NCBI RefSeq assembly: GCF_014639875.1
Contig: NZ_BMGD01000006.1
Coordinates: 62,001 to 126,000, forward strand
DNA from: Blastomonas aquatica
GTDB taxonomy: Bacteria; Pseudomonadota; Alphaproteobacteria; Sphingomonadales; Sphingomonadaceae
Direction of reading: 5' to 3'
DNA: 64,000 nucleotides
Part shown: in pieces, positions 33,579-42,701 of the stretch
How positions within the stretch are numbered: the stretch's first letter is position 1
Layout: every line of letters begins with the position of its first letter
Translations under genes and position numbers: made by a program
Notes under the pieces: generated by a model
Database searches by the model: none
The model's input: the letters and a program-made list of their open reading frames with translations, nothing else
What the model was told of the DNA's origin: nothing

Positions 33579-35860
33579 CAGAACGCCTGGCCCAACGAGA
33601 TATACACCCCGATCCGGCTGTCTCCGGTCTGCCGATTGAGCGGGGTGGCAACATCGATCCGCAGCGGGCCGAAGCTGCTGTAATACCGCACGCCGACGCC
33701 TGCCCCATAGCGCATTCCGGTCAGGTCGGGCAGGCTGTCCGCATAAACATTGCCGGCATCGAAAAACGGGACGATCCCGAACGCGCCGAAGCGCACCCGG
33801 GCTTCGAGCGAAAATTCTGCCAGGCCGTTGCCGCCGATCGGATCGTCATTGCCGTCGCGTGGGCCGATCCGCTGGAAGCCATAGCCGCGCACCGATCCGC
33901 CGCCGCCTGCATAGAAACGGCGGGAAGGTGCGATTTCGAAGCGGTCTGCGCCCAGGGTACTGCCCAGCCGCACCCGGCCTGCCAGCACGATCCGTTCCGA
34001 GACCGGCTGGTAATAGCTGCCGTCGAGCTGGATCCGGGCATAAGCCTGGCTGCCCGATTGCAACGAAAATTCGGGCGATACCCGGCCGCCCAGCCGGAAA
34101 CCGCTTTTGGGATCGAGCAGATCGTCACTGCCGTCATACATCAGCGATACGGGCGCAGCGGCGATGAAGAAGGTCCGCCGGGCACCGCCGTCGATCCGTC
34201 CGCGGCCATCGCGTTCATCGGTCAGAACGAGTTCGGCGCCCAGCGACCATGTCCATTTCTTCTGGAAGATCAGGTTGGTCTGCCGTTCAAGCGAGCCTGC
34301 CACCAGGAAGGTTCGCGCCTCGAAAGCATCGCGGTTGATGTTGCTGGCAAGCACCTGCGCGGTAAGCACCCTGTCGCGGGTCATGAAATTGTTGCGGCGA
34401 TAAACCAGGTTGAGCAGCTGTTCCTGCGTGCCGCCCACCGCACGGGCGCGCACCGCGCCTTCGGGCGGGAAGAGATTGCGGTGCTCCCAGCTGACCTCGG
34501 CGCGAATACCCTCGCCGGTGCCATAGCCCAGCGCGCCGGCAACGGTGCGCAGCGGCGCGGCTGCGGTTTCGACCGCGATATCGACGGTGCCCGGCTCGGT
34601 GCCTTGTGGCGGGAGTGCTGCGACCGGGGTCAGCGTGACCGTGGAGACGAGTCCGGTGGCAAGGATCGCGCGGCGCAGATCGTCGACATCCGATGCCTGA
34701 AAGATATCGCCGTTGTCGAACCGCGCGATCCGCTGGAGATGGCGCGATCCAAACAGGCTGTCGTCGCCCACGACGATATCGCCAAAGCGATACTGCCCGC
34801 CCGGGGTCACCGGCACCGTCAGCGCTGCGCTGCGCAGTTCATGATCTATCAGCAGATCGGGCTCGCCGGTTTGGGCAAAGGCAAAGCCCGTCTCCAGCAG
34901 CCGGGTCAGTAGCGCCAGACGCCCGGCGACGATCTTGTCCGAATTCGCAGTGTCCCCCGCCGCCATCCCGAAGACCTCGCGCATTGCCGGCACATCGACC
35001 CCGACCGCATCCAGCCCGGCCAGATCGATCGAACTGAGCGTATAGACCGGTCCGGTGGTAATATCGAAGGTCAGCGCGACCCGTTCTTCTCCTTCGATCC
35101 GCGCGATCGAATTGCGCACGTCGCCGTCATAATAGCCATAGACGTGCAATATATTGTCCAGCAGTTCGCGGTCGTCGCGCGCGCGGCGGTTGACCTGCGC
35201 CAGATTGGCATCGTCATCCGAGAGCGTCTCGAGCGCCGAAAGCAACCGGAACCGATCGGTAAATGCACCCTGATCGAGCGCCTGCAGGTCGGCTGTCGGC
35301 TCAAAGTTGACCACGACCCTGTAGCGCACATCGCCATCGTCAATCTCGCGCAGGCTCCGGCGTTCGGCGCGGCGCTGTTGCCGTTCTGCCTGTCGCTCGG
35401 CCTGACGTTCTGCGCGCCGGGTGTCTGCCTCGACGTCGGTACTCTCCGACGCGGAGCCGGTCTCGCCGACCGGCACCGCCGCAACGAGGCCATCGCGAAC
35501 ATCGTCCGCGCCGGTTGCAACGCTGTCAGGGTTGGCACTGTCGGCAGCATCGGCCGACTGGGTATCGGCAGGCAGCGCGTCTTCGGTCGCGAATTCGCCC
35601 GGCCATGCAGGAACGTCATCGCCTTCGGGCCAGTCGACCTCCATCCCCGGCAACTGATCGAGCGGGGCAAGCGGATCGATGTCCAGGGGGTCTGCCATCT
35701 GCCGCATATCGACGGCATCAGGCGCGGTGAGCTGGGGTACTGGAGTTGCGGCTGGGGCGTCTGTTTCCTGCGCGCGCGCTTCACCCGCCGGTACCAGGCT
35801 TGCGGCCAGCAAAGCCAGTGTCCAGGCCGTTGCCAAGGGCGCGCGATCAGCCAGACTCAT
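33578..35860 (-). CDS. tamA: TamA, Omp85-family outer-membrane assembly protein
   Basis: This 760-residue protein has a signal peptide (cleavage near A-R-A-Q). An unusually acidic low-complexity linker covers about 30-140, followed by a stretch of R-R-A-E-R-Q-A-E-R repeats. POTRA domains occupy roughly 160-420, and a 16-strand barrel carries the Omp85 lid motif V-R-G-Y and a final strand ending Y-I-S-L-G-Q-A-F. The linker before the first POTRA is longer than in enteric TamA. The start at 35860 (M-S-L-A-D) is preferred to 35908. It is followed by tamB in the same transcript. Confidence 0.93.
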   Translation of the reverse strand: MSLADRAPLATAWTLALLAASLVPAGEARAQETDAPAATPVPQLTAPDAVDMRQMADPLDIDPLAPLDQLPGMEVDWPEGDDVPAWPGEFATEDALPADTQSADAADSANPDSVATGADDVRDGLVAAVPVGETGSASESTDVEADTRRAERQAERQAERQQRRAERRSLREIDDGDVRYRVVVNFEPTADLQALDQGAFTDRFRLLSALETLSDDDANLAQVNRRARDDRELLDNILHVYGYYDGDVRNSIARIEGEERVALTFDITTGPVYTLSSIDLAGLDAVGVDVPAMREVFGMAAGDTANSDKIVAGRLALLTRLLETGFAFAQTGEPDLLIDHELRSAALTVPVTPGGQYRFGDIVVGDDSLFGSRHLQRIARFDNGDIFQASDVDDLRRAILATGLVSTVTLTPVAALPPQGTEPGTVDIAVETAAAPLRTVAGALGYGTGEGIRAEVSWEHRNLFPPEGAVRARAVGGTQEQLLNLVYRRNNFMTRDRVLTAQVLASNINRDAFEARTFLVAGSLERQTNLIFQKKWTWSLGAELVLTDERDGRGRIDGGARRTFFIAAAPVSLMYDGSDDLLDPKSGFRLGGRVSPEFSLQSGSQAYARIQLDGSYYQPVSERIVLAGRVRLGSTLGADRFEIAPSRRFYAGGGGSVRGYGFQRIGPRDGNDDPIGGNGLAEFSLEARVRFGAFGIVPFFDAGNVYADSLPDLTGMRYGAGVGVRYYSSFGPLRIDVATPLNRQTGDSRIGVYISLGQAF

Positions 35861-35913
35861 CAACCCATTGCCTTCAACGCGAACGGGTCCTGTGCCGCGG
35901 CCGCGCAAAACGT

Positions 35914-36669
35914 CTAGACGTCGCCTGCGTCGCGTTCAAGGTCGAAGGGGTGCCAGCCATCGGGCCCAAGCAGTTCAAGTGGCTGGTATTTCATCTTGTA
36001 CTGCATGCGCGGCGAAGATTTTACCCAGTATCCCAGATACACATAGGGGAGCCGCGCCCGCGCCGCGCGCTGGATGTGGTCCATGATGATATAGTTGCCC
36101 AGACCCCGACGGGTGGGATGCTCGGGCTCGTAGAAGCTGTAGATCATCGACAGGCCATCGCCCTGCTGATCGGTGAGGCACGCGCCGACAAGCCTGCCCG
36201 CGCTGCCATCGGGATTGGGCTCGCGATATTCGATGACATAGCTGCGCACTGGCGAATGCTCGACCATGTCGGCATAGTCCATGTCGTCCATCTCGGACAT
36301 TCCACCGCCGGGATGCCGGGCCTTGAGATACCGCTGAAGCAGGTCGTACTGCTCCTGCGTCGACCAAGGGCGGCAAGCCGAAACGATCAGGTCGCGGTTC
36401 CGTTTGATCAGCTTGCGCTGGCCTGGACTGGGGACGAACTGGTCTGCGACCACACGCACCGACACGCAGGCGCGGCAATCGAGGCAGCTGGGGCGATAGG
36501 CGACGTTCTGGCTGCGGCGAAATCCAATGCGGCTCAGCGCATCGTTGAGTTCGTCGGCATGCGGGCCGTTAAGTTCGGTGAAGACCTTGCGCTCGCTCTT
36601 GCCCGGCAGATACGGGCAAGGACCGGGATTGGTCACGAAGAATCGGGGAAAGCGGGCCGGTGCGCTCAC
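35914..36669 (-). CDS. bpt: Aspartate/glutamate leucyltransferase (bacterial N-degron)
   Basis: This 251-residue protein has the [19 protein letters not shown] start, the C-L-D-C-R-A-C cluster, [10 protein letters not shown] and the C-terminal [17 protein letters not shown] of the ATE1/Bpt family. Bpt adds leucine from Leu-tRNA to proteins that start with aspartate or glutamate, marking them for ClpS/ClpAP. The start is taken as GTG at 36669 ([10 protein letters not shown]), with AAGGA upstream; a TTG at 36699 would add 10 residues. It is cytosolic. Confidence 0.92.
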   Translation of the reverse strand: MSAPARFPRFFVTNPGPCPYLPGKSERKVFTELNGPHADELNDALSRIGFRRSQNVAYRPSCLDCRACVSVRVVADQFVPSPGQRKLIKRNRDLIVSACRPWSTQEQYDLLQRYLKARHPGGGMSEMDDMDYADMVEHSPVRSYVIEYREPNPDGSAGRLVGACLTDQQGDGLSMIYSFYEPEHPTRRGLGNYIIMDHIQRAARARLPYVYLGYWVKSSPRMQYKMKYQPLELLGPDGWHPFDLERDAGDV

Positions 36670-37064
36670 GTGCAGGACGATCCTTTTATCTGGTGCCAAT
36701 CATGCGGGAAACTGTCCCGGGCCGGTATGGTCGATAAGCCACAGCGCCGCCAAGGCTGTTAACCAACTTTCATGGTTAAGCAGCGCCAAGTCGAGTCAAT
36801 TTGGCGGCAAACTGCGCCGCACTGTGGATAAAGGAAGGATTCATCGTGAATCTCGGCCTCCGGTAATCTACTGAGGCTTGCCGGGATGCGCCTAAGCCCT
36901 CCCCCTCGATGGGGGAGGGTTGGGTGGGGGTGATGTCTCCGGATTGTGGCGGAGGTTCCGGGCCGCACCGTCACCCTCACCGCTACGACTAAGGCAGCAA
37001 GCTGCCAAGCCTCTCCCATCAAGGGCGAGGCGAGCAGCAGCGAAGCTCCCGGGGGTTGACTCCC
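36670..37064. other. Intergenic region between bpt and ilvA
   Basis: The first 220 or so bases are ordinary AT-richer spacer and probably hold the bpt promoter (minus strand). I see no gene or RNA there. The remainder (36893-37031) is a family C repeat block described separately. Confidence 0.55.
36893..37031. repeat. Family C repeat block
   Basis: CCCTCCCCCTCGATGGGGGA and GGTTGGGTGGGGGTGATG are followed by CCGTCACCCTCACC, GCTACGACTAAGGCAGCAAG and CTCTCCCATCAAGGGCGAGG. The two ends are inverted relative to each other, and the CTACGACTA / GCAGCAAG middle is shared with the copy at 25973. Confidence 0.75.
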
Positions 37065-38291
37065 TCAGGCCACCTCGACCAGCCCGACGTCGTAGCCGCC
37101 CGCCTTGAGCGAGGTGATCAGCGCTTCGAGCTGGCCGCGGTCGCGGGCTTCGCATTCGATGTCGGTGATCAGGCCCTTGGCGGGCAGGTTGGTGAAGACG
37201 CGCTGGTGGTAAATCTCGATGATGTTGACCTGATGCGCGTCGAACTGGCGCATCACCTTGAACAGCGCGCCAGGGCGGTCCTGCAGCGCGATGCGCAAGC
37301 GCGCAAGACGCCCCGAGCGCGCCAGATCGCGCAGCAGCACGTTGGCGAGCAGCCGGGTGTCGATGTTGCCGCCGCACAGAACGACGCCCACGGTCTGTCC
37401 GGCAAAACGCTCGGGCTCGGCGAGCAATGCCGCAAGCCCAGCGGCGCCTGCGCCTTCGGCCACGGTCTTTTCGATCTGCAGCAAAAGGCTGACCGCGGTT
37501 TCAAGCTGGGGCTCGGTCACCAGCACGATGTCATCGGCAAGCGCGCGGACGATCTCGCGGGTGAAATTGCCAGGCTGCTTGACTGCGATGCCTTCGGCCA
37601 GCGTATCGCCTTCGCACGGGTAGTCGGTGCCCTTCACTGTGTTGTACATGCTGGGATAAAGCCGCGCCTGCACCCCGGTGAGCTTGATCCCCGGCTTGAT
37701 CGCGCGCGCAGCCGTGCCCATTCCGGAGAACAGCCCGCCGCCGCCGATCGGGATCACGAAATGGTCGATCTCGGGCGCGTCCTCGAGCATCTCGATCGCG
37801 ACCGTACCCTGCCCCGCCGCGATCACCGGATCATCGAACGGATGGACGAAGGTCAGCCCCTCGGTGATCTCCAACTCGCGGGCATGGGCATAGGCGTCAT
37901 CATACTTCTCGCCGAACAGGATCACCTTGCCGCCGTTGGCCTCGGTCTGCTGGACCTTGATGGTGGGCGTGGTCTTGGGCATCACGATGGTGACCGGAAC
38001 CCCCAACCGGGTGCCGTGCCAGGCCAGGCCCTGCGCATGGTTGCCCGCCGAGGCGGCGATCACGCCCTTGGCCCTGGCCTCGTCGCTCATCTGGCTGAGA
38101 AAATTGAGTGCTCCGCGTTCCTTGTAGGCTGCGGTGAACTGCAGGTTCTCGAACTTGAGATAGACCGTCGCCCCGGTAATCGCCGACAGGGTCTTGCTGA
38201 CAAGCGTGGGCGTGCGGACGATCGATCCGGCGATGCGGGCGTGCGCAGCGCGGATGGTATCGAGGGTGAGCTGGTCGGAAAGGCTGGTCAT
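37065..38291 (-). CDS. ilvA: Threonine ammonia-lyase (biodegradative/biosynthetic, with ACT domain)
   Basis: This 408-residue fold-type II PLP enzyme has K57 in A-A-Y-K-E-R-G-A-L, the glycine loop S-A-G-N-H-A-Q-G, and G-G-G-G-L-F-S-G. A C-terminal ACT-like regulatory segment follows (R-P-G-A-L-F-K-V-M, then V-N-I-I-E-I-Y-H-Q-R). It converts threonine to 2-oxobutyrate and ammonia, the first step to isoleucine. The length of about 400 and the single ACT domain match the shorter IlvA form common in alphaproteobacteria. The start at 38291 is preferred to 38366. It is divergent from the next gene with 59 bases between. Confidence 0.93.
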   Translation of the reverse strand: MTSLSDQLTLDTIRAAHARIAGSIVRTPTLVSKTLSAITGATVYLKFENLQFTAAYKERGALNFLSQMSDEARAKGVIAASAGNHAQGLAWHGTRLGVPVTIVMPKTTPTIKVQQTEANGGKVILFGEKYDDAYAHARELEITEGLTFVHPFDDPVIAAGQGTVAIEMLEDAPEIDHFVIPIGGGGLFSGMGTAARAIKPGIKLTGVQARLYPSMYNTVKGTDYPCEGDTLAEGIAVKQPGNFTREIVRALADDIVLVTEPQLETAVSLLLQIEKTVAEGAGAAGLAALLAEPERFAGQTVGVVLCGGNIDTRLLANVLLRDLARSGRLARLRIALQDRPGALFKVMRQFDAHQVNIIEIYHQRVFTNLPAKGLITDIECEARDRGQLEALITSLKAGGYDVGLVEVA

Positions 38292-38350
38292 GTCGGCTGC
38301 GGCACCTAACCGATATGGCGCGGATTGAAAACATCCGTTAAGGCACCGCC

Positions 38351-39235
38351 ATGGCAAATATAGCATTTATCGGCATTGGTGTGATGGGGGGCCCCATGGC
38401 CCGGCATCTGGGCAACGACGGGCACTCTTTGGCGCTGTACAACCGCAGCCCGGCCAAGGCGCAAGGCTGGCTGGCAGCGCATCCGCATCTGGCCGAAAAG
38501 GTGCGTGTCGCCGCAACCCCTGCGGAAGCAGCCGAGGGCATGGACGTGGTGATCACCTGCGTCGGCAACGACGATGATCTGGCGCAGGTCGTGATGGGCC
38601 GCCAGGGCGCGTTCAACACGTTGAAGCGTGGCGCGGTCTTCATCGATCACACCACCGTGTCCGCCACCATCGCCCGCCAAATTTCGGTCGAAGGCCGCTC
38701 CAAGGGCATATTGTGTGTCGATGCGCCGGTCACCGGTGGACAAGCGGGTGCCGAGAACGGCACGCTCGCGATCATGTGCGGCGGCAAGGCAGACGCCATC
38801 GAGGCGGCAAGCCCGATCATCCAGAGCTATTCCTCGCGGATCGTCCATGTCGGTGGCCCGGGCGATGGCCAGACCACCAAGATGGTCAACCAGATCTGCA
38901 TCGCAGGCGTGATCGGCGGCTTGAGCGAGGCGATGCGCTTTGCCCAGGCCAGCCGGCTCGATCTCGACAAGGTGTTCTCCGCGATCTCGGGCGGGGCCGC
39001 GCAAAGCTGGCAGATGGACAACCGCTGGAAGACGATGTCGCAAGACAGCTTCGATTTCGGCTTTGCCATTGACTGGATGCGCAAGGATCTGGGTCTGGCG
39101 CTCGATGAAGCCCGCGCCAACGGCTCGTCGCTCCCGGTGGCCGCGCTGCTCGACCAGTTCTTTGCCGAAGCGCAGCACCTCGGCGCAGGCCGCCAGGATA
39201 CCAGTGCCCTCATCCGGAGACTTCCGCGCAAATGA
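38351..39235 (+). CDS. NAD(P)-dependent beta-hydroxyacid dehydrogenase (3-hydroxyisobutyrate dehydrogenase family)
   Basis: This 294-residue protein begins with the Rossmann motif F-I-G-I-G-V-M-G-G-P-M-A. It carries the substrate motif D-A-P-V-T-G-G around 124-130 and catalytic K177 in G-D-G-Q-T-T-K-M-V-N-Q. The family oxidises 3-hydroxyisobutyrate, tartronate semialdehyde or related acids, or reduces succinic semialdehyde; the sequence alone does not choose. Its stop overlaps the start of the amidohydrolase (ATGA), implying a coupled pair. Confidence 0.9.
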   Translation: MANIAFIGIGVMGGPMARHLGNDGHSLALYNRSPAKAQGWLAAHPHLAEKVRVAATPAEAAEGMDVVITCVGNDDDLAQVVMGRQGAFNTLKRGAVFIDHTTVSATIARQISVEGRSKGILCVDAPVTGGQAGAENGTLAIMCGGKADAIEAASPIIQSYSSRIVHVGGPGDGQTTKMVNQICIAGVIGGLSEAMRFAQASRLDLDKVFSAISGGAAQSWQMDNRWKTMSQDSFDFGFAIDWMRKDLGLALDEARANGSSLPVAALLDQFFAEAQHLGAGRQDTSALIRRLPRK

Positions 39236-40905
39236 TCGCCAGAACTTTATCGCGCGGTTTCGCGCTTGCTGCCGCATTGCTTTCGAGCGCCGCAACCCCC
39301 GCTCTGGCCGATGGCCTGATCGACAACGTCAATGGCATGACGCTCGATGCCAAGGGCAAGGTCGTCAATTTCACCGGGCTGGTCATCGACAACGACGGCA
39401 AGGTCAAGACGCTGCTCGAACGTCGCGACAAACGCCCCGAGAAGCTTGATTACAAGCTGGACGGCGAAGGCCGAACACTGATGCCCGGCATCATCGATGC
39501 GCATGGCCATGTCATGGGGCTGGGCTTTTCACTGCTAACACTCGACCTCTCGGGCACGCGCACGCTCGAGGAGGCGCTTGGCCTGATCAAGGCCTATGCT
39601 GACGAGAACCCGTCACGCCCCTGGATTATAGGACGCGGCTGGAACCAGGAAAAATGGGGTCTCGGCCGCTTTCCGACAGCAGCCGATCTGGATGCGGTCG
39701 TGCCTGATCGACCGGTGTGGCTTGAACGGGTCGATGGACATGCCGGCTGGGCCAACACTGCTGCGATGCAGGCAGCCGGCGTCAAGCCCGATGCCAAGGA
39801 TCCTCCCGGGGGCCGGATCGAGCGGATCGGCGGCAAGCCTGCGGGCGTGTTCGTCGATGCCGCCGAGAGCCTGGTTGCGAAATCGGTTCCGATGCCGCGC
39901 GCGGTTGACCGTGATGCCGCATTGATCGCCGCGCAGGACCATCTGTTGGCGCTCGGCATCACAGGGATTGCCGACATGGGCACCTCGATCGACGACTGGC
40001 AGGCCTATCGCCGCGCGGGCGACGAGCGACGTCTGTATGTTCGCATCATGGCCTATGCCGGCGGCATTGAATCGATGGTGGCGATTGCGGGCCCCCGCCC
40101 CACGCCATGGCTCTATGATGACCGTTTGCGGCTGAACGGGGTAAAGCTGTATCTCGATGGCGCATTGGGATCGCGCGGCGCAATGCTCAAGGCGGACTAT
40201 GCCGACAAACCCGGCGAACGTGGCCTAGCTTTCGTCAACGATACCCAGTTGCTCAACATGATGAGCCGCGCGGCGATGGATGAGTTCCAGGTTGCAGCCC
40301 ATGCCATTGGCGATGCCGCCAACGCGCAAGTGCTCTCGGCGATCGAGGAGCTGGCCAAGGACTATAAGGGCGACCGCCGCTGGCGGATCGAGCACGCGCA
40401 GATCATCGATCCGGTCGACATACCCCGCTTTGCCGAGAACGGCATCATTGCCTCGATGCAACCCGTGCACCAGATTTCGGACCGATTGATGGCCGAGGCG
40501 CGGTTGGGTACGGCACGCCTGGCCGGGGCGTATGCCTGGAAGACGCTGGTCGATGCCGAGGTTCCGCTGGCGTTCGGGTCCGACACTCCGGTTGAATCAC
40601 CCGATCCGTTTGCCGGGCTGGCTGCCGCAATCACCCGCGAAGGTGCCGATGGTCAGCCTTTCGGTGGCTGGCAACCGCAAGAACGGCTCGGCAGGGTTCA
40701 GGCAATCGATGCCTTCACCCGCGGCGCTGCTTACGCAGGTTTTGCCGAGGATCGCTTCGGAACGCTCCAGCCCGGGATGCGCGCCGATTTCATCCTGCTG
40801 GATGTCGATCCGCTGCTGAGCAGTCCGGGTGACCTGCGGACCGCCAAAGTCGTGGAAACCTGGGTCGGCGGCGTGCGCCGGTATGAGGCGCGAAGGGGGC
40901 GCTAA
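39232..40905 (+). CDS. Secreted YtcJ-like metal-dependent amidohydrolase
   Basis: This 557-residue protein has a signal peptide (about 1-24, ending A-L-A-D). Its amidohydrolase-3 domain has the D-A-H-G-H metal motif near 88, the Y-T-C-J-type W-I-I-G-R-G-W-N-Q-E, a later histidine in V-A-A-H-A-I-G-D, H in I-E-H-A-Q, and F-G-S-D-T-P-V-E. It is expected in the periplasm and cleaves an unidentified amide or cyclic amide. Coupling to a beta-hydroxyacid dehydrogenase gives no clear pathway. Confidence 0.85.
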   Translation: MIARTLSRGFALAAALLSSAATPALADGLIDNVNGMTLDAKGKVVNFTGLVIDNDGKVKTLLERRDKRPEKLDYKLDGEGRTLMPGIIDAHGHVMGLGFSLLTLDLSGTRTLEEALGLIKAYADENPSRPWIIGRGWNQEKWGLGRFPTAADLDAVVPDRPVWLERVDGHAGWANTAAMQAAGVKPDAKDPPGGRIERIGGKPAGVFVDAAESLVAKSVPMPRAVDRDAALIAAQDHLLALGITGIADMGTSIDDWQAYRRAGDERRLYVRIMAYAGGIESMVAIAGPRPTPWLYDDRLRLNGVKLYLDGALGSRGAMLKADYADKPGERGLAFVNDTQLLNMMSRAAMDEFQVAAHAIGDAANAQVLSAIEELAKDYKGDRRWRIEHAQIIDPVDIPRFAENGIIASMQPVHQISDRLMAEARLGTARLAGAYAWKTLVDAEVPLAFGSDTPVESPDPFAGLAAAITREGADGQPFGGWQPQERLGRVQAIDAFTRGAAYAGFAEDRFGTLQPGMRADFILLDVDPLLSSPGDLRTAKVVETWVGGVRRYEARRGR

Positions 40906-41147
40906 CGGCAAGTAAGAGAGGTTTGTTTACGTTTGCGAAAGCATTCGTTGCCCGCGTGCAACAGCTTGCGACAAAAGCTTTTTTGCGGCGGAGCGAGACG
41001 GCTTTGAGTCTTGCATGGTGGGAACTTTACTCGTAGTTGGGCATTGAGCGTCGGGAAGAGCTCGTAAAACACTCTTTTCGCAATGGGTTGCAATCCCTGT
41101 TTCCTCAATGGGTTAGGGAACTGAACTAAGACGTGACGGAGGCTATA

Positions 41148-41369
41148 ATGAAGAATCGTATTGCTGCAGCTGCTCTTGCTGCACTCGCCATCGCCGCAAC
41201 GCCGGTATTGGCACAGGCCAGCGCACAGCGCGTTTCGGCTTCCTCGACTGAGGAAAACGAAGCTGCTGGCGGCGCCGGAATCATCATCGGTATCGTTGCC
41301 GCTGCTGCCATCATCGGCGGCATCGTGATCGCTGCCGATCAGGACAGCGACACCCCGACCAGCCCCTGA
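41148..41369 (+). CDS. Small exported protein with glycine-rich membrane segment
   Basis: This 73-residue protein has an N-terminal signal-like segment (K-N-R, then an alanine-rich core ending L-A-Q-A). A short polar stretch follows, then a Gly/Ala/Ile-rich membrane helix (about 42-63: G-G-A-G-I-I-I-G-I-V) and an acidic tail D-Q-D-S-D-T-P-T-S-P. The ATG at 41148 has GGAGG 7 bases upstream, and a strong terminator follows. Short proteins of this kind are frequent in sphingomonads; the function is unknown. Confidence 0.65.
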   Translation: MKNRIAAAALAALAIAATPVLAQASAQRVSASSTEENEAAGGAGIIIGIVAAAAIIGGIVIAADQDSDTPTSP

Positions 41370-41413
41370 TTTCGATCAGACTGGTTGGATCGCACTGATC
41401 CAATGAATCAAGG

Positions 41414-41441
41414 AAACGGGGTCTTTTGGCCCCGTTTTTTT
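41414..41441 (+). terminator. Rho-independent terminator after the small exported protein
   Basis: The stem AACGGGG / CCCCGTT with a short T-rich loop is followed by a run of T residues. It begins 45 bases after the stop codon. Confidence 0.9.
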
Positions 41442-41613
41442 GTGCCTGTCGGCCTCTTGGTGGACGGTTTTTCAATCGCTTCGCAACCTCGGCACCACCA
41501 GCGCCGAAGCCTTGGCACGACCGGGGTTTTGCGGTGGCTGCTCACGCTTCCAAAAAAATCATACCGGCTGTCTTTTTTTCGGAACCATATTTGGCGATCT
41601 TGGTTTTTGATTC

Positions 41614-41705
41614 AGGACGACAGACCAAGCCCCCCTCGTAATGTCGTCCTCACAAACATGAGCCCGGGCGCGCGATCCTCCCCCCTTCTCATCGCGCCCG
41701 GGCTT
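41614..41705 (+). ncRNA. Candidate small RNA: two tandem hairpins with C-rich loops
   Basis: AGGACGACA (41614-41622) pairs perfectly with TGTCGTCCT (41642-41650) around a loop containing CCCCCCTCG. Then AGCCCGGGCGCG (41661-41672) pairs with CGCGCCCGGGCT (about 41693-41704) around a loop containing CCTCCCCCCTTCTC. On the plus strand both loops present CCTCC/CCCCTC sequence, complementary to Shine-Dalgarno sites, as in several alphaproteobacterial trans-acting sRNAs. No T-run follows the second hairpin and no promoter is certain, so this is a structural candidate only. Confidence 0.4.
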
Positions 41706-41838
41706 ATACCCCACCTTCACCGTTGGATGACGTCGCAATGATGCAGCTTGCATCGCCGGACTGACGCGGGCGCCCTTTTATCCCGACCATTTACGCCGCG
41801 CGCTGGACGCAGTCATCGGCGGGGGCTAACCCCGTTGA

Positions 41839-42600
41839 ATGACCGCAACCCCTGCCTGGCCCCCGCGCTCCGCCCCACGCCTATTTGTCGATACGCCGCT
41901 GACCGACGGAATGTCGGTGCGGGTCGAGGGCAACCAGGCGCATTATTTGATCAACGTGATGCGGCTGGCCGAAGGCGCTGCCGTCAAGCTGTTCGACGAT
42001 GTCAGCGGGGAGTATCTCGCAAAGGTCAGCGCACGCGGCAAACGCGACCTGACGCTGACCATCGAAAGCCTGCTACGGCCCCGCGACGTCGTTCCCGATT
42101 TCTGGCTGTGCGCAGCGCCGATCAAGAAGGCGCGGTTCGATTTCCTCGGCGAAAAGGCCTGCGAACTGGGCGTGGCGCGGTTCGTACCGGTGCTGACCGA
42201 CCGTGCGGTGGTTGACAAGGTCAAGGACGACCGGTTGCGCGGCACGATGATCGAGGCCGCCGAGCAATGCGAGCGCACCGCGCTGCCGCAGATCGCAGCA
42301 TTGACAAAGCTGGACGCTCTGCTCAAGACTTGGCCCGAAGGCCGCCACCTTTTCTTTGCCGATGAACGATTGCACGAATCAAGCGGTGCTACGCTGGCGC
42401 AGGCGCTCGTTCGCCACACCGGCCCGGCAGCGGTTCTGATCGGGCCCGAAGGCGGCTTCACCGACAGCGAGAATGCCGCGATCCGCGCACACCCTGCCGC
42501 GGTCCCGGTTTCGCTCGGTCCACGCATCCTGCGTGCCGAGACCGCCGCAATCGCAGCGACAGCCGTGTGGATGGCGGCACAGGGCGATTGGGCCGCTTGA
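41839..42600 (+). CDS. rsmE: 16S rRNA (uracil-1498-N3)-methyltransferase
   Basis: This 253-residue SPOUT methyltransferase has an N-terminal PUA-like domain and the knot motifs L-I-G-P-E-G-G-F-T near 198-206 and L-G-P-R-I-L-R-A-E-T-A near 226-236. It methylates U1498 of 16S rRNA in assembled 30S subunits. It is followed 101 bases later by gshA, a common alphaproteobacterial neighbour pair. The start is the ATG at 41839. Confidence 0.94.
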   Translation: MTATPAWPPRSAPRLFVDTPLTDGMSVRVEGNQAHYLINVMRLAEGAAVKLFDDVSGEYLAKVSARGKRDLTLTIESLLRPRDVVPDFWLCAAPIKKARFDFLGEKACELGVARFVPVLTDRAVVDKVKDDRLRGTMIEAAEQCERTALPQIAALTKLDALLKTWPEGRHLFFADERLHESSGATLAQALVRHTGPAAVLIGPEGGFTDSENAAIRAHPAAVPVSLGPRILRAETAAIAATAVWMAAQGDWAA

Positions 42601-42701
42601 AAGCAGCGCTATCGCCCCCATTACACAATTAGGGCTGGCTTGGGTTGCAACGCGCAACTAAAGCGAGCGACGATAACAGATCCAGGGTTCAGGGCGCATC
42701 G

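Larger units (their letters stand above)
41370..41838. other. Intergenic region of 469 bases: terminator and two stem-loops, no gene
   Basis: Apart from the terminator at 41414-41441 and the paired hairpins at 41614-41705, I find no coding frame, repeat-family member or tRNA. The stretch 41442-41613 has T-rich and A-rich runs (for example near 41551-41580) and could hold a promoter for a non-coding transcript or for rsmE. Confidence 0.5.
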
